64,000 nt of DNA from Steromphala cineraria (Eukaryota > Mollusca > Gastropoda > Trochida > Trochidae): contig OU744730.1 in assembly GCA_916613615.1 (NCBI GenBank), positions 36,627,315-36,691,314 of the forward strand, in the 5' to 3' direction. The notes beneath the pieces are model-generated. The model saw only the letters and a program-made list of their open reading frames with translations, was not told the origin of the DNA and made no database searches. This document shows, piece by piece, positions 22,576 to 33,700 of this stretch. Both the position numbers and the translations under genes were made by a program. Positions within the stretch are counted from its first letter, which is position 1, and each line of letters starts with the position of its first letter.

Positions 22576-23700
22576 TAGCTCATCAGGACTGAAAGTCCAG
22601 ATGGGCTTATGGCATGGCCCGTCGTCCGGCGTCCGGCCGTCGTCCGTCATCCGTCCGTAAACTTTTGACACTTTCGACTTCTTCTCATGAACCATACACA
22701 TTAGAGAGCTGAAATTTTGTGTACAAGTACCTTAGCATATGGAGATTCTTATTTGTAACTTTGGTGACCCTGTGACCCCAAATAGGGTCACAGGGGTCAC
22801 AACCTTAAAAACCTATTTTCATCTTCTTCTCCAGTTCTAAAAGGACTAGAGAGTTGAAAGTGATATGTGCAGACTCCTTGGACAATGGGGATTCTAATTT
22901 GTAACTTTGGTGAACCTGTGACCCCAAATAGGGTCACAGGGGTCACAACCATAAAAACCTATTTTCATCTTCTTCTCCAGTTCTAAAAGGACTAGAGAGT
23001 TGAAAGTGATATGTGCAGACTCCTTGGACAATGGGGATTCTAATTTGTAATTTTGGTGAACCTGTGACCCAAAATAGGGTCGCAGGGGTCACAACCTTAA
23101 AAACCTATTTTCATCTTCTTCTCCAGTACTAAAAGGACTATAGAGTTGAAAATGATATGTGCAGACTCCTTGGCCTATCGGGATTCTTTATTGTAGATTT
23201 CGTGACCCCATAACCCCAAATAGGGTCACAGGGGTCACAACCTTAAAAAAACCAATTCTCATCTTCTTCTCCAGTTCCAAAAGGTCTAGAGAGTTAATAT
23301 TGATATGTGCAGCCTCATTGGATAATGGGGATTCTAATTTGTAACTTTGTTGACCCTGTGACCCCAAATAGGGTCACAGGGGTCACAACCTTAAAAACCT
23401 TTTTTCATCTTCTTCTCAAGTTCCAAAAGGTCTAGAGAGCTGAAATTATATGTGCAGACTCCTTGGCCAATGGGGATTCTAAATTGTAGATTTCGTGACC
23501 CCATGACCCCAAATAGGGTCACAGGGGTCACAACCTTAAAAACTTATTTTCATCATCATCTTTAGCTCCTAAAGGTCTATTGAGCTGAAAGACTGCATGT
23601 ACACTCCTTGGCCAATTGGAATTCTAAACTGTAGGTTTTGTGACCCCATGACCCCAAATAGGGTCACAGGGGTCACAATCTTAAAAACCTATTTTTCTCC
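22576..23700 (+). mobile_element. Family A copy 4
   Basis: It starts TAGCTCATCA and a GGACT-GAA-AGTCC hairpin (22586-22598), then GTCC-rich sequence. About seven core monomers of ~150 bp follow, with CTCCTTGG.CAATGGGGATTC. Each has a perfect CCTGTGACCC/GGGTCACAGG type stem around CAAATA. The core fades at about 23700, before the separate short element at 23865. Confidence 0.75.
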
Positions 23701-23864
23701 ATTAGATGACAGTCTATGGCAAATTTATTTCTCCTTGGATATTTTAGTGTGGACTTCTTTCACTGTCTGATATTGGCGATCTAGAAAGTGTTGAATAATA
23801 ATACATTTGTTTTGTAATTTTTTATAGGTTTTCTTGCAATAGGTAACATCAGTTTCATTTTTAG

Positions 23865-23935
23865 CTCATCTTGCCTGTATAAAGCAAACTTGATATGATG
23901 CCTGATGAGCTACAAAGCCAATGGCTCTATTTTTC
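23865..23935 (+). mobile_element. 71-bp family A element with ends but no satellite core
   Basis: It contains the 5' end TAGCTCATCTTGCC and, only about 20 bp later, the 3' end CCTGATGAGCTACAAAGCCA with an AGCC-AAT-GGCT hairpin. It therefore keeps both termini and has lost the whole satellite core. It lies 115 bp upstream of the exon 2 acceptor. Confidence 0.6.
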
Positions 23936-24049
23936 TTTTAAATAGTCAATACAATAATGAAATTAGCATAATTTTTCTTTGTTTTTACCAATTTCATTGA
24001 TAAATTGCCAGAACTATGAAGCTAATGACAAACTCAATTCTCCTTTCAG

Positions 24050-24088
24050 TGCATCATGGAAGAATAAATTCTCTTCTCATAAGTGCAG
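24050..24088 (+). CDS. NSMAF: WD40 exon 2 (39-bp microexon) of the FAN-like gene
   Basis: Bounded by TCCTTTCAG| and |GTAAGAATG, 39 nt. With the G left over from exon 1 it reads VHHGRINSLLISA and leaves one base for exon 3. The text fits the HSG.V...AFSP strand that joins two WD40 blades in FAN. It is too short to stand alone. Support comes from strong splice sites, exact phase (1 to 1) on both sides, and position between the neighbouring blades. Confidence 0.7.
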
Positions 24089-24159
24089 GTAAGAATGAAG
24101 ATTAGAGTGTCAGGGAAAACATGCTCAAAAGAACGACAAGTGTTCCTGCATGGTCATTC

Positions 24160-24460
24160 CCCTCAACAATCAACTTGCAGGGGTATTAGATGGGCACTCT
24201 CCGTTTGTCTGTAACACATTGTGTCTGGCTCATAACTTTGTAACTAATCAACCATTTCAATTCAAATATAATGTAGAAACAGAAACATAAAGTAATATGC
24301 CATGAAAAGCGATTTTGAGAATATCTTCATAAAATTTTAGGATTTGGGGGGGAAAAAACTAATAAGTGTCACAGGGGCTATGCCCTTATAACCTATTTTC
24401 AGTTTCTTCTCCAGAAGCATAAGGCCCAAAAAGCTGAAACTTTATATATATACTCTTACC
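24160..24460. repeat. Fused fragments of families B and A
   Basis: The first part (about 24180-24345: GTGTCTGGCTCATAACTTTG, AATCAACCATTTCAATTCAA) is family B 5' sequence. After a G-rich joint, the second part (CACAGGGGC, TTCTTCTCCAGAAGCATAAG, AAGCTGAAACTTT) is family A core. The two were probably joined by deletion or insertion. Confidence 0.6.
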
Positions 24461-24474
24461 CAGCTAACAAAATT

Positions 24475-24760
24475 ACGTTGTTAGGATGTCACAACCTTAG
24501 GTTTACGTCAACCGGACGTCACCAATGAACGTCCCTAAAACGTCCCTCGTGTGGAGTCGAAAACACGTCCCCACAACATAATTCATAACTTTCACATGAC
24601 CTATTAAAAGAACATCCCGACAACGTTAAGGTTGAAACGTTTTCTAAACGTTATTTTTAGAACATACCAAGTACGTCCCTTGTGTGGAGTCGAAAAAACG
24701 TCCCAACAACGTGATCTAAATACTAGTTGTCCCAAGTCTTCCACATGTACCCAAATTTCA
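24475..24760. repeat. Imperfect duplicated unit of ~139 bp
   Basis: GTGTGGAGTCGAAAA is preceded by CGTCCCT and followed by ACGTCCC at about 24535-24575 and again at about 24674-24710. AACGTT-type motifs are scattered between. No gene seen. Origin unknown. Confidence 0.55.
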
Positions 24761-25418
24761 CTTGAAGTAAATAACAATACTGTGTAAGTTTGCAAATACA
24801 ATAGTTGTTGTAATAGACGCTGGTCATCAATGAATAATCAATGACGTCTGTTAGTAAAATGAAAATATTCAACTCACAAAAAAATATTTCTAAAAACATA
24901 TAACAAAAGGGAGCTACACAACAGAAATAAAGTGTAGAGGTTAAAGAAATAGAAGATCAAGTGTATTTTATAGCAAATAAATATTTTTTTCGGGTCGGGG
25001 TTAGCTAAGTCTAATCTACAAACAATGAACAAGTAAACAACAAAAAGGAATAGAATTTAAACTATATTTTATTCAGTCTTAGAATGATGAATCAAATACA
25101 TAAACACGTTTCTTGAGTGTTCGTGTCTCCGACGTACATGTTTCTTCAGAGCACTTTTTGTGAGCAGATCAACGTTCTGGGGAAAAAAAGGGAAACAAAA
25201 ACAAACAAATTGCTAAAGAATAAACTATACACTGAAGCGATGTTTGAAGATATCTAATTTGTTCATTTTATATTGCGAACAGACTTTTAAAGTATTTTAT
25301 CTACATTTATTTTTTTATCTATTTTCTCATTTCTATTTCTAATATCATTTTAAATATATATGGCCTTAAGAAGTCAAATTAATGATACATTTGCCAACGC
25401 TGTAGCATGAACTGTGTG
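24761..25418. other. AT-rich intronic stretch before the DIRS element
   Basis: No coding frame, hairpin or terminal repeat recognised. Confidence 0.45.
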
Positions 25419-25430
25419 AATTATTGGCAT

Positions 25431-25610
25431 AAACTAACCTCTGGGACGAACTCCAGCCCCTTTCTCCGTTCTCTGGAACTTGTCTGCAGAAGTCTAGATT
25501 AAAAAAATAAAAAGAAAATACTCTAAGTCATATTTACCATTAGTGGTATGCAGCTCCTTCCTTCCTTGTGGAGTTATCTTCCCCTGACCCCCCATGTGCT
25601 CATATTCTCT
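25431..25610 (+). repeat. DIRS left inverted terminal repeat
   Basis: Complementary to 41349-41532 with a few substitutions and small indels, for example over TTAGTGGTATGCAGCTCC on this strand. The outermost bases of the two ends differ, as is usual in DIRS elements, and both outer ends are represented in the internal complementary region. Confidence 0.9.
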
Positions 25611-25823
25611 CCTGCATCTGTGCTGAGTGGATGTCTATGTAGAAGTCTAGATTTGCTTTCTCAATTCAAGCCTTCTTCTGGGATTCAATTCCTATGGTAT
25701 GTGTTGTCGACATTTGGTCATCTGAGTGACAATTGCATTCGTTTTTTGTGTCTGTGAACTGTGTTTTTGTGACTTGTGAAATTTTTTCTGTGATTCATCG
25801 GCGAATTTTCATGTCATCTCATC

Positions 25824-26150
25824 ATGTCTTCTCAACGTGAATGTGTGACTTGTCAGCGTTTTATGTCAGATAAGGACCCTCATTCTTTGTGTGTACTGTG
25901 TGATAAGACCCCCATTTGCTTTCCGGATGCAAGATGTTTATTGTGTCGCGATCTGGATGACGATGTTTGGACTAAATTAATGTCAGAAATGCGCGCTAAG
26001 AAATCACGACAAGCTTCTCTCAATCCTCAATCACCTAATCCTCCTATTCCTACGGATAAATCTCCCCTGATTCCCCCTTCGGGTTCTGTGCCTGTTGAAC
26101 CTCCCATTTTTTATATTACGGCATTTCTCACTTCCTTCGACAAGAAATGG
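25824..26150 (+). pseudogene. DIRS gag, N-terminal Cys-rich part
   Basis: The frame starts MSSQRECVTC and has CxxC pairs (C7/C10, C23/C26, then further Cys near residues 32-41). This is a zinc-ribbon-like head seen at the start of DIRS gag proteins. A Pro/Ser-rich linker follows. Near 26140 the reading moves to another frame (next entry), so this copy has a frameshift here. Confidence 0.65.
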
Positions 26151-27123
26151 TTTCGTCTTTCAAATCTATTTTGCAAGAAATGGAAAAGAAGAACGATGAG
26201 AAATTGTCTAACCTTAAGAAATCGCTCTCCTCGTTTAGATCTCGCGCTAGTAGTTCAACTAAGTCCGGCTCTTCACGGAAGGGTTCAGCTAGTTCTGATG
26301 ATCGCCGTGAGCTTAAGTCCCAGTCTAATAAGCGGGCCGCCGACCCCGTGGAGACGGTTACTACGGCGAGTGAGACAGTAAAAAAACAGTGTTTACCCAA
26401 CTCGGGCCTGTTGGATGACGGCCGTGGTGGCCAGAAATTGGGTGCCCTAAACCAGTCTGGCGGCTTAACGGCCACAGAGCTGGAGGGGCCCCACGATGTT
26501 GACGCCGTCAACCTGCTCCGTGTCCCTCCGGGGCCGGTTCAGGCCGGGTCACACGTGGGTGACGGCAAGCCCGTCAATAGTTCGTCTGCTACAGCTTACC
26601 CATTATTGACTAGGCAGCGCACGGACGGCACGGACTCCGCCGGGAATCTAGGTCGCGGGTCGATTAAGGACACCGTTGTTGACAAACAGGGCACGCCTGA
26701 TTTTGTGGACGTTCATAACCCGCCGTTGATACCCATCATCACGGACTCTAACATGGAAGTGGATCAACCCGTTGATGTTAAACTCCATTCACATGAAGGA
26801 TTAGCCATCATTCCGCCGGCCGAAATCAAGGATGTACCGGACTTAGACCCGTCCTGGTCTTATTTGGAAAAAATTGATTTTCTTCATAAACTTAAGCCGT
26901 GTACACGACCTCCCGTTTTGGATGAGAAAGTTGATCATGTTTTACCTGACGAATTGGGATCGACTGGTGTGCTTCCTCCCAAACGTTTACCTAAGAGAAC
27001 TCTACCTCATTCCACCGTGGTCAAGTCGGGCTTGGACATTGTCAATGCTAATATTGCCAAAGCTAAGGATGCGACTTCTCTTCCGAAATTACCCGTCAAA
27101 CAGGCTTATATTATCCATGATAC
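26147..27123 (+). pseudogene. DIRS gag, middle part, cut by the Ty3 insertion
   Basis: The frame opens with a Lys/Ser-rich probable coiled coil, passes through a polar low-complexity region, and ends in the conserved gag block LPKRTLPHSTVVKSGLD and following residues. It runs into the Ty3 LTR at 27124. The remainder resumes at 36830. Across the joined sites the frame is off by one, so gag was already shifted or was damaged afterwards. Confidence 0.75.
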
Positions 27124-27910
27124 TATCATAAGGCTGAGGCAGGGTTCCTGGAAATCCTCATCTGCCCCAACTTTTGATATTCCGGGTTGATGGTCTAACT
27201 GTCCAGTTTTAACGGGGAATTAACTGTAGGCAGAAGAAATCCAAAGTCCATGGAATAGATATGCACACTTTTATTTACAGGAATGACTTACATAACAACA
27301 TAGATACAATATGTAGATGACAGTTGGTTTCCACTCCAGGGGCATGAAGGTCCAAGTAGTAAGTCAGCCCCCGGAGTAGTCCTGAGATGTGTTAGGTATG
27401 ATTCCCAAACTGCAACTGAACATTCTAATTTCTCTGATGGTTTATATAGCTAAATGAAGGCAACCTCTCATTGGTCAAATTTGTTGTTTATTGTTTTACA
27501 TTCTCTAGACAGTTTATCACATGTCTGAGTTATAGGAGGATTAAATGAGTGTCATCAATGAAGTTTCTTAAGTGGATTATCTATAATTAGCCTAAGGCTC
27601 TATCTACTAAAATCACTGTCAGTGTCAACACTTTACCAAAGGAATTAGAACAAGAGGTAGCCAAGACGTCTACATTTTATATGAAGATTATCTCTTGACA
27701 TTTTGTAGCTTGAGGTGAATGTGAATATGGGAAAAGTTGTCTTTATCTAAAATATTTGAAATAATTACATTGTATGTCATGAATGATATTTACTTGTATG
27801 TTTTGAATTGTTACTGTAACTTTGATATTTTTGTTAAAGGTAATGATATATTTTCCTAAATTCTATGATTATAAGTTTAATGTAATTTGGGCAATATCAA
27901 GCCCATGATA
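27124..27910 (-). repeat. Ty3 LTR (3' LTR in element orientation)
   Basis: 787 bp. It differs from the other LTR by four substitutions and no indels, which gives 99.5% identity. On the - strand it is preceded directly by the purine-rich tract at 27911-27920. Confidence 0.95.
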
Positions 27911-30754
27911 TCTTCCCCTCGCTTGTGAAGTTTGGACTCCAAACTTATGAAAGGTTATAATATTGGGTAAGAGATATGATGGATATGATGTTTCAATTAT
28001 AATATATCTATAGTTTTCATTGATGATTTCTATGACAGTTCACTGTTATAATGATAGAATGAAAAGTCCACATTTGTAAATGATAAGGTAAAGGTCCATG
28101 TGATGATAGTTATGGTAGTCCAATTTGAAAATTAAAGGTCAATTTGATGATGATTTTGATTCTTCATCCTATGTGCACTGAATCTTCACTGTAGTTTCCT
28201 TGGCGAAGAACATCGGAGGTAGATCATCCTGTTGTAGGGACGTGGCCTTCTGGTTAGATCTGTACATCCCGATGTTCACTGGAAACCTTACACAGCATGT
28301 CTTGTTGGTTCAGGCAGCAGGATATGAAATCAAAAAGAGAAATTCTGGGCAGTAATTGTTTGATTATGATAGTGTTTAGTATAGGGTTTAATGATCTAAC
28401 TGAAAAAGCTGCATAATATCTTTTGGTATGATCTGTAAGATAAAAAGTACATCAGTTATATTGATATTGGTAAAAATAAAGGGGTATTTGTTGAATTAGT
28501 ACTATGTATATGTGTATCTAAACATACATTGCAATGGTATGGTTGATTTTAAATACTGTACAGCCTGAAAAGATAATTTTTAGTTTGTCAAAACATAAGT
28601 GTGACAATAACCTGTCGCATCAGTCAAAGGATGTGTATAATACATTCACTATCTTAGAAGTGTAGGTGCTGAATATCTGATATCAATCCAGTCATGATAA
28701 GGTAATGGTTTTGGTAGAGTTATAAATGCATGTAAGTATACATATAAGGAAACATATAAGTGTAAATACATTACTATCTTGGATAGTATGAGTGTTGATA
28801 TACCGGTAGGTGCTAAGGAATGCTAAATATGTTCATATATACACAAAGAACTTAATTAAGCACCCCCCACTTTTTCAAACAGAAAAACACTGCTGATAAT
28901 AAACAAAACAAATGTACAATCAAACAATAAGGATTTTCAAACAGAACGATCATCTAGCATTGTGGGAACAAAAACTTCATTCGGTTTATGATTCACTGTC
29001 GCTGAATAACTGGTTTTATAAAAACTTGGTATTTTTTAGTCAAAATCCAAGTTACCTTAAAATTGAAAATGAAAGTCAATATTTTTGGCTGCAATGTGAT
29101 TTTTATTATTCTCTTGAGTGAATTGATGGCTTTTCAGTAAATAACCCCATAGCAAAAGTCAATCGTTAAAGCAGTATGAACCTCCAAAATCACAAAATTA
29201 TCAAAAATCGAATTTAAAGAAACCTGCACAAAGAAATTAATTGGCCACTGTCAAAGATAATGGCTTATCTAAAGGAAGAAGAAGTGTTTGATCAACAAGT
29301 TCAACTCAAGAAATCTCAAATTTACTCACAGATGTTAAGATTATAGGCATTTTATCAATTTTTGATGAAAAAAGTACTGAAAATTCAATGTCTTGCTAGC
29401 CTCTTATCATGCATGATGAAAATGGTTTTTGTGTATGAATGTCAACAAGGGATCAAAATTGTTATTTTTTATTCATAACATTCAAAGTTTAAAATGTAGT
29501 TTTCCCCCTATAACAATAGTTATATTTGGCAAAATTTCAGTAGTCTCACAGTTTTTCTCATATTTTCGTTATTTTTGCACATTAGCGATTTTTAGTTCAA
29601 TTAAATAGTCAATAAAAAAGCAATTGTTATATCTGGAGTGGTCAATACATCAAATTAATCCAAATAGTCCAAGAGCACCCAAATTCATTTTACAAAATAG
29701 GGGGGTGCTTAATTAAGTTCTTTGTGTATATATAGATAATGGGATATGATGTAGTAAATGGTACAAAGGTATGTATTTACATAACAGACGTATGTGTATA
29801 TTACAAGCGCTATCTTGGATAGCAATGGTGCTAATAGATATCTAGGCTATTGAATAACTGGAATGTACTCACACGTAATGTGATGTACATGACACATTTG
29901 TAACATGAATGCATAATAAACTTGAGTGATGACATTGAAGAGCTGAAATGCACATCCGCACATTATGCGTCACACATAACTAGCTCATTCGAAATGTGGA
30001 AGAATGATAAAACTTGTATGGATATACTGATAAGCTGAAATGCACATCCGCACATTATGCGTCATACATAACTAACTCATTCGTAATGTTGTAAGAATAA
30101 TAAAACTTGTATGGTAAAATTGATAAGCTAAAATGCACATCCGCACATTATGCGTCATACATAACTAACTCATTCGAAATGTTGAAAGAATAATAACACT
30201 TAACAATTGTAACAATTTGACATGAACATATATTTGTGTATATGACATATGCTATCTTGGATAGCGGTAGTGCTAAATCATATTGGTGCTATTTGATAGC
30301 AGACACATAGATATGATAATATATTTGCTGGTGTAGTGGAATATGGAATAGCTGAAACGTACTTCCGCACATTATGCGTCATACATAACTAACGTATTCG
30401 TAATGTTGGATTGGAAAAATGCGTTTTTGGAAATGTACCCACACATTATGCGAATACAAATCGTGATAGCATTTGTAGATAAGATATAGAAAAAAATAAA
30501 GTAAAGAAATGTGATGTGAATCAGGTGTAATGTTAGGAATGTTAATGTTAGTGTGCATTGTTAGAGAGCAACTTCCATTCATTCAGACATTCACTCATGG
30601 ATTAGTTTTACCATCTTGGTATTGGGTGATCAGTCCAATCCTCAAGATTTTTGTGGAACGATAAACAAACAGGTGATCAAACTGTAGTTTGTGTTCACAA
30701 ATGGTAAATTAGAAATCAAAACAAAAAATCAAAACAACTGGCAACTGAATTGAT
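27911..30754 (-). other. Long non-coding 3' region of the Ty3 element
   Basis: About 2.0 kb of native sequence plus the TIR element at 28842-29726. It contains a ~92-bp direct repeat (GCACATCCGCACATTATGCG at about 29950, 30042 and 30134, and a related copy at about 30360). It also has repeated CTATCTTGGATAG hairpins (about 28774, 29811, 30251). No envelope-like frame was found. Such repeats may be regulatory, but nothing in the sequence proves it. Confidence 0.6.
28842..29726. mobile_element. 885-bp TIR element flanked by TA (Tc1/mariner-like)
   Basis: Perfect 27-bp inverted ends start CACAAAGAACTTAATTAAGC and continue to six C. They lie at 28842-28868 and 29700-29726, and TA flanks each side, as in Tc1/mariner-type insertions. 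The only open frame is a 69-codon one of unknown kind, so the element is non-autonomous. It lies inside the Ty3 element, which lies inside the DIRS element. Confidence 0.85.
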
Positions 30755-33700
30755 TTATTGTGGAACAATAAGCAGTTCATACCTTTTTGTAAGGAGAACT
30801 TGTATTTTCTGCAAGAAAATATTTACTTGTTTAACATCAAAATCATAAATGATAGAGTACATGTAGGGTGATGTAGAAGTAGAAAGTATTTGACGGTATT
30901 CAATCCAATTGTAATGCTGATTGATCCGGGTTGCAAATATTGGTAGGCTGTCAAGACATCCTTGGTTGCACTTATCTTTTTTATATTCATAAACTTCATT
31001 CCAGCATTTATTGAGGTAATTTTGTACCAGACGTGGATGGACACTCTCAAGGTACAGAACACGCTCATTGTCTGGACATGGGATGTCTAGTAGAACTGTC
31101 ACATAGCAGTCTCCATTGACAAGTTCAATTCCAATTACTTCTGTTACTTTCATTTCAATGGATCTCAAGTTCTTTGGAAAGATGGGCATTGGTGGAACTG
31201 CTTGTACAATGCAAGGTGTTTCAGTCTGCTGACACATGTTTGGTGCTTCTTCACTTACGACGTTTACATCTTGTTCTTGTTCTGTTGTCTTCTTTTCGAA
31301 AAACTTGTGTCGCTTGAGAGGTCGTTTTCTTCGTCTTCCTGACATGCTTCGCTTTGAATGGAAGTCTCTCTTTAAAGCATCTGGAATACTGCTGCCGTAT
31401 TCCCAAGTATTTCCTTTTTCAGTGTCCTTCCATTTGATTCGATAGTAAATTTTCTTGTTTGCTCTCTTTGAAGAAAGAATTGAATCAATTTTATTTGCTG
31501 TTATTTGTTGAGTCTTTTCAGTTTGTTTTGACTCGTCTTCATTTTCTTGTTGTCGGGTCTTTCCTTGTGTTTCCTGGTTTTTCTTCTTGGGTTTAGCTTT
31601 AGATTTTTGGTTATTAGTTTTATCTTTTCCATTTTTCTTGTCTTTGCTTTTATGTGAACTTGAATCATTTTGGTTTTGTTGTAACTCTTGTTGTGATTTT
31701 GCTGGAGTTCCTGTATTTTTCTTGTTCTGGTTGATCTTTGTTCCATTTTGTTTCTGTTGACATTCTTTTGGTTTTTCCTTTTGGACTTCTTTGTCTTTTT
31801 GATTTACTTCTTGTAGATCATTTTCATTTTGAGAGCTGTCGTCTTCTATGACATCTGGATCCATGTTGTCATTGTTGTGCAGCAATGGTTCTGGTGGATT
31901 TTGAGGACGATCAGCTGGGTCAAAATATGGCTTGAGGCGATTGGCATGGACAAGTGGTTTGTGGATCTTGTTGTCGGAACTTCTTCTCAGTTTGTAGGTA
32001 TAATTTGGGCCTAAATTAACAATGTAGTAGCTTCCGTACCATTTCTTAGTAAGTTTACTTGACAGTCCTTTTTCAACTTTTTGACAGAAAAGCCAAACTC
32101 TTTGTCCTGGGATGAATTCTGGTTCTTTGGCCTTTCTGTTGTACTGCTCCGAGTAAACTTCTTTTGCTCTGGCATTGTTCTCAGCTGCTACTTGTCTTGT
32201 GATTTCAAGTTCTTCCAGTAAATTTGAAAGATAACTTCTGTCGTTCTTGCCTAACTTTTCTTTTGGAATGAGGGTGACATCTTGAGGTGCTCTCATTTCA
32301 CGGCCAAAAAGTGAAATAAATGGTGATTTCTGCGTTGATGAATTCGGAGCCATTCTGTATGCCATCATGATGCCAGGAAGAAGATGGTCCCAGTCATTCT
32401 GTGACTTGTTGCAGTAGGCTCGCAGAGATTGGTTGATGTAGGAATTCATTCGTTCAACACAACTGTTTGTTTGAGGGTGGTATGGACTGGTGTGGGTCAT
32501 TTTTACTTCAAATAGTTCACAAATTGCTTTTATTAATTTTGACATGAAGTTCTGTCCTCGATCCGAAATTAACGTCCTTGGTGCGCCATACCTGCAGAAA
32601 ATTTCCCGGACCATGACATTGGCTACTTCTTTGGCTTCTTGGGTTCGGATGGGGAAGGCTTCACACCATCTTGATGCAGCATCTGTGATGACCAGGATAT
32701 GCTTGTATTTTTCTGGTGTTGTTGGTAATGGACCAAGAATGTCTATGTGCCACCTTGTGAAGATTTCCTCTACGGGCATGGGACATAATGGTGCCTTCTT
32801 AGCATGGTAGTGCCTCTTGGATTGTTGGCAAACTTCACATGATTGAACATATGTGGAGATTTCTTGGTACATTCCTGGCCAGAAGTATTTTGGTCTGATG
32901 GTGTTGTGCATCCTTTCTTTTCCATGGTGACAACCGCCAAGTAAAGCGTCATGATAGCCTTGTAGCACTTGATTCCTGAGTGTTCTGGGTACAGCAAGTT
33001 GTTTGATGAATTTGTCTGTGTGACCCTTTTGTCTTTGTGGAACAAAGCGGTAGAGTATGCCGTTGTCAATTTCATATCTATCTGCTTCCACTAGCACTTT
33101 GTGTCGTTCCTTCTCATCGTCTGGAAGGATGTTTTCTTCTTTGTAGTCAAAAACTTGCATGAAATCTGGACATACTCTCTGTAAATGATGTAGATTTGGA
33201 TGAGCTTGGATGGTTACTTCCAAGATTTTATCCTTTGGAATGTCAGTATTTACTGAGTAAATTGAAGCGACAACTTCTTCTGGCATTGTGCAATAATCCT
33301 CTTCATATTCAAAAGTAACCGAAAAAGCCGATGCGTTTTGTACGGTAGTAAACGCATTTATTGAAGCATGTTCCGAAACGTTCACGGACGATCGCGGTGG
33401 TTTGATTGTATGACGCGAGTGAAATGACGGAGTAGTTGACGGAGTCGTGGACGTAAAAATTGTCCTTTCTGTGTCTTCTTCTGTTTGACTGTTACAGTTG
33501 ATGTTCTCTTCATAAACTCGTCTTGAAAGAGCATCAGCATTGCCATTACATTTGCCACTGCGGTGTATGATGTCAAAGTTGTACGTTGATAACTCTAGAG
33601 ACCAACGTCCTAATCTTCCTGTGGCATCTTTAATTGATTTCAGCCATTTAAGTGCAATATGGTCTGTGTACACTATGAATTTGGAGTTTGCAAGATATGA

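Noticed and set aside
26128..26511. - strand frame opposite the DIRS gag
   Set aside because: Shadow of gag coding sequence on the other strand, with no motif of its own.
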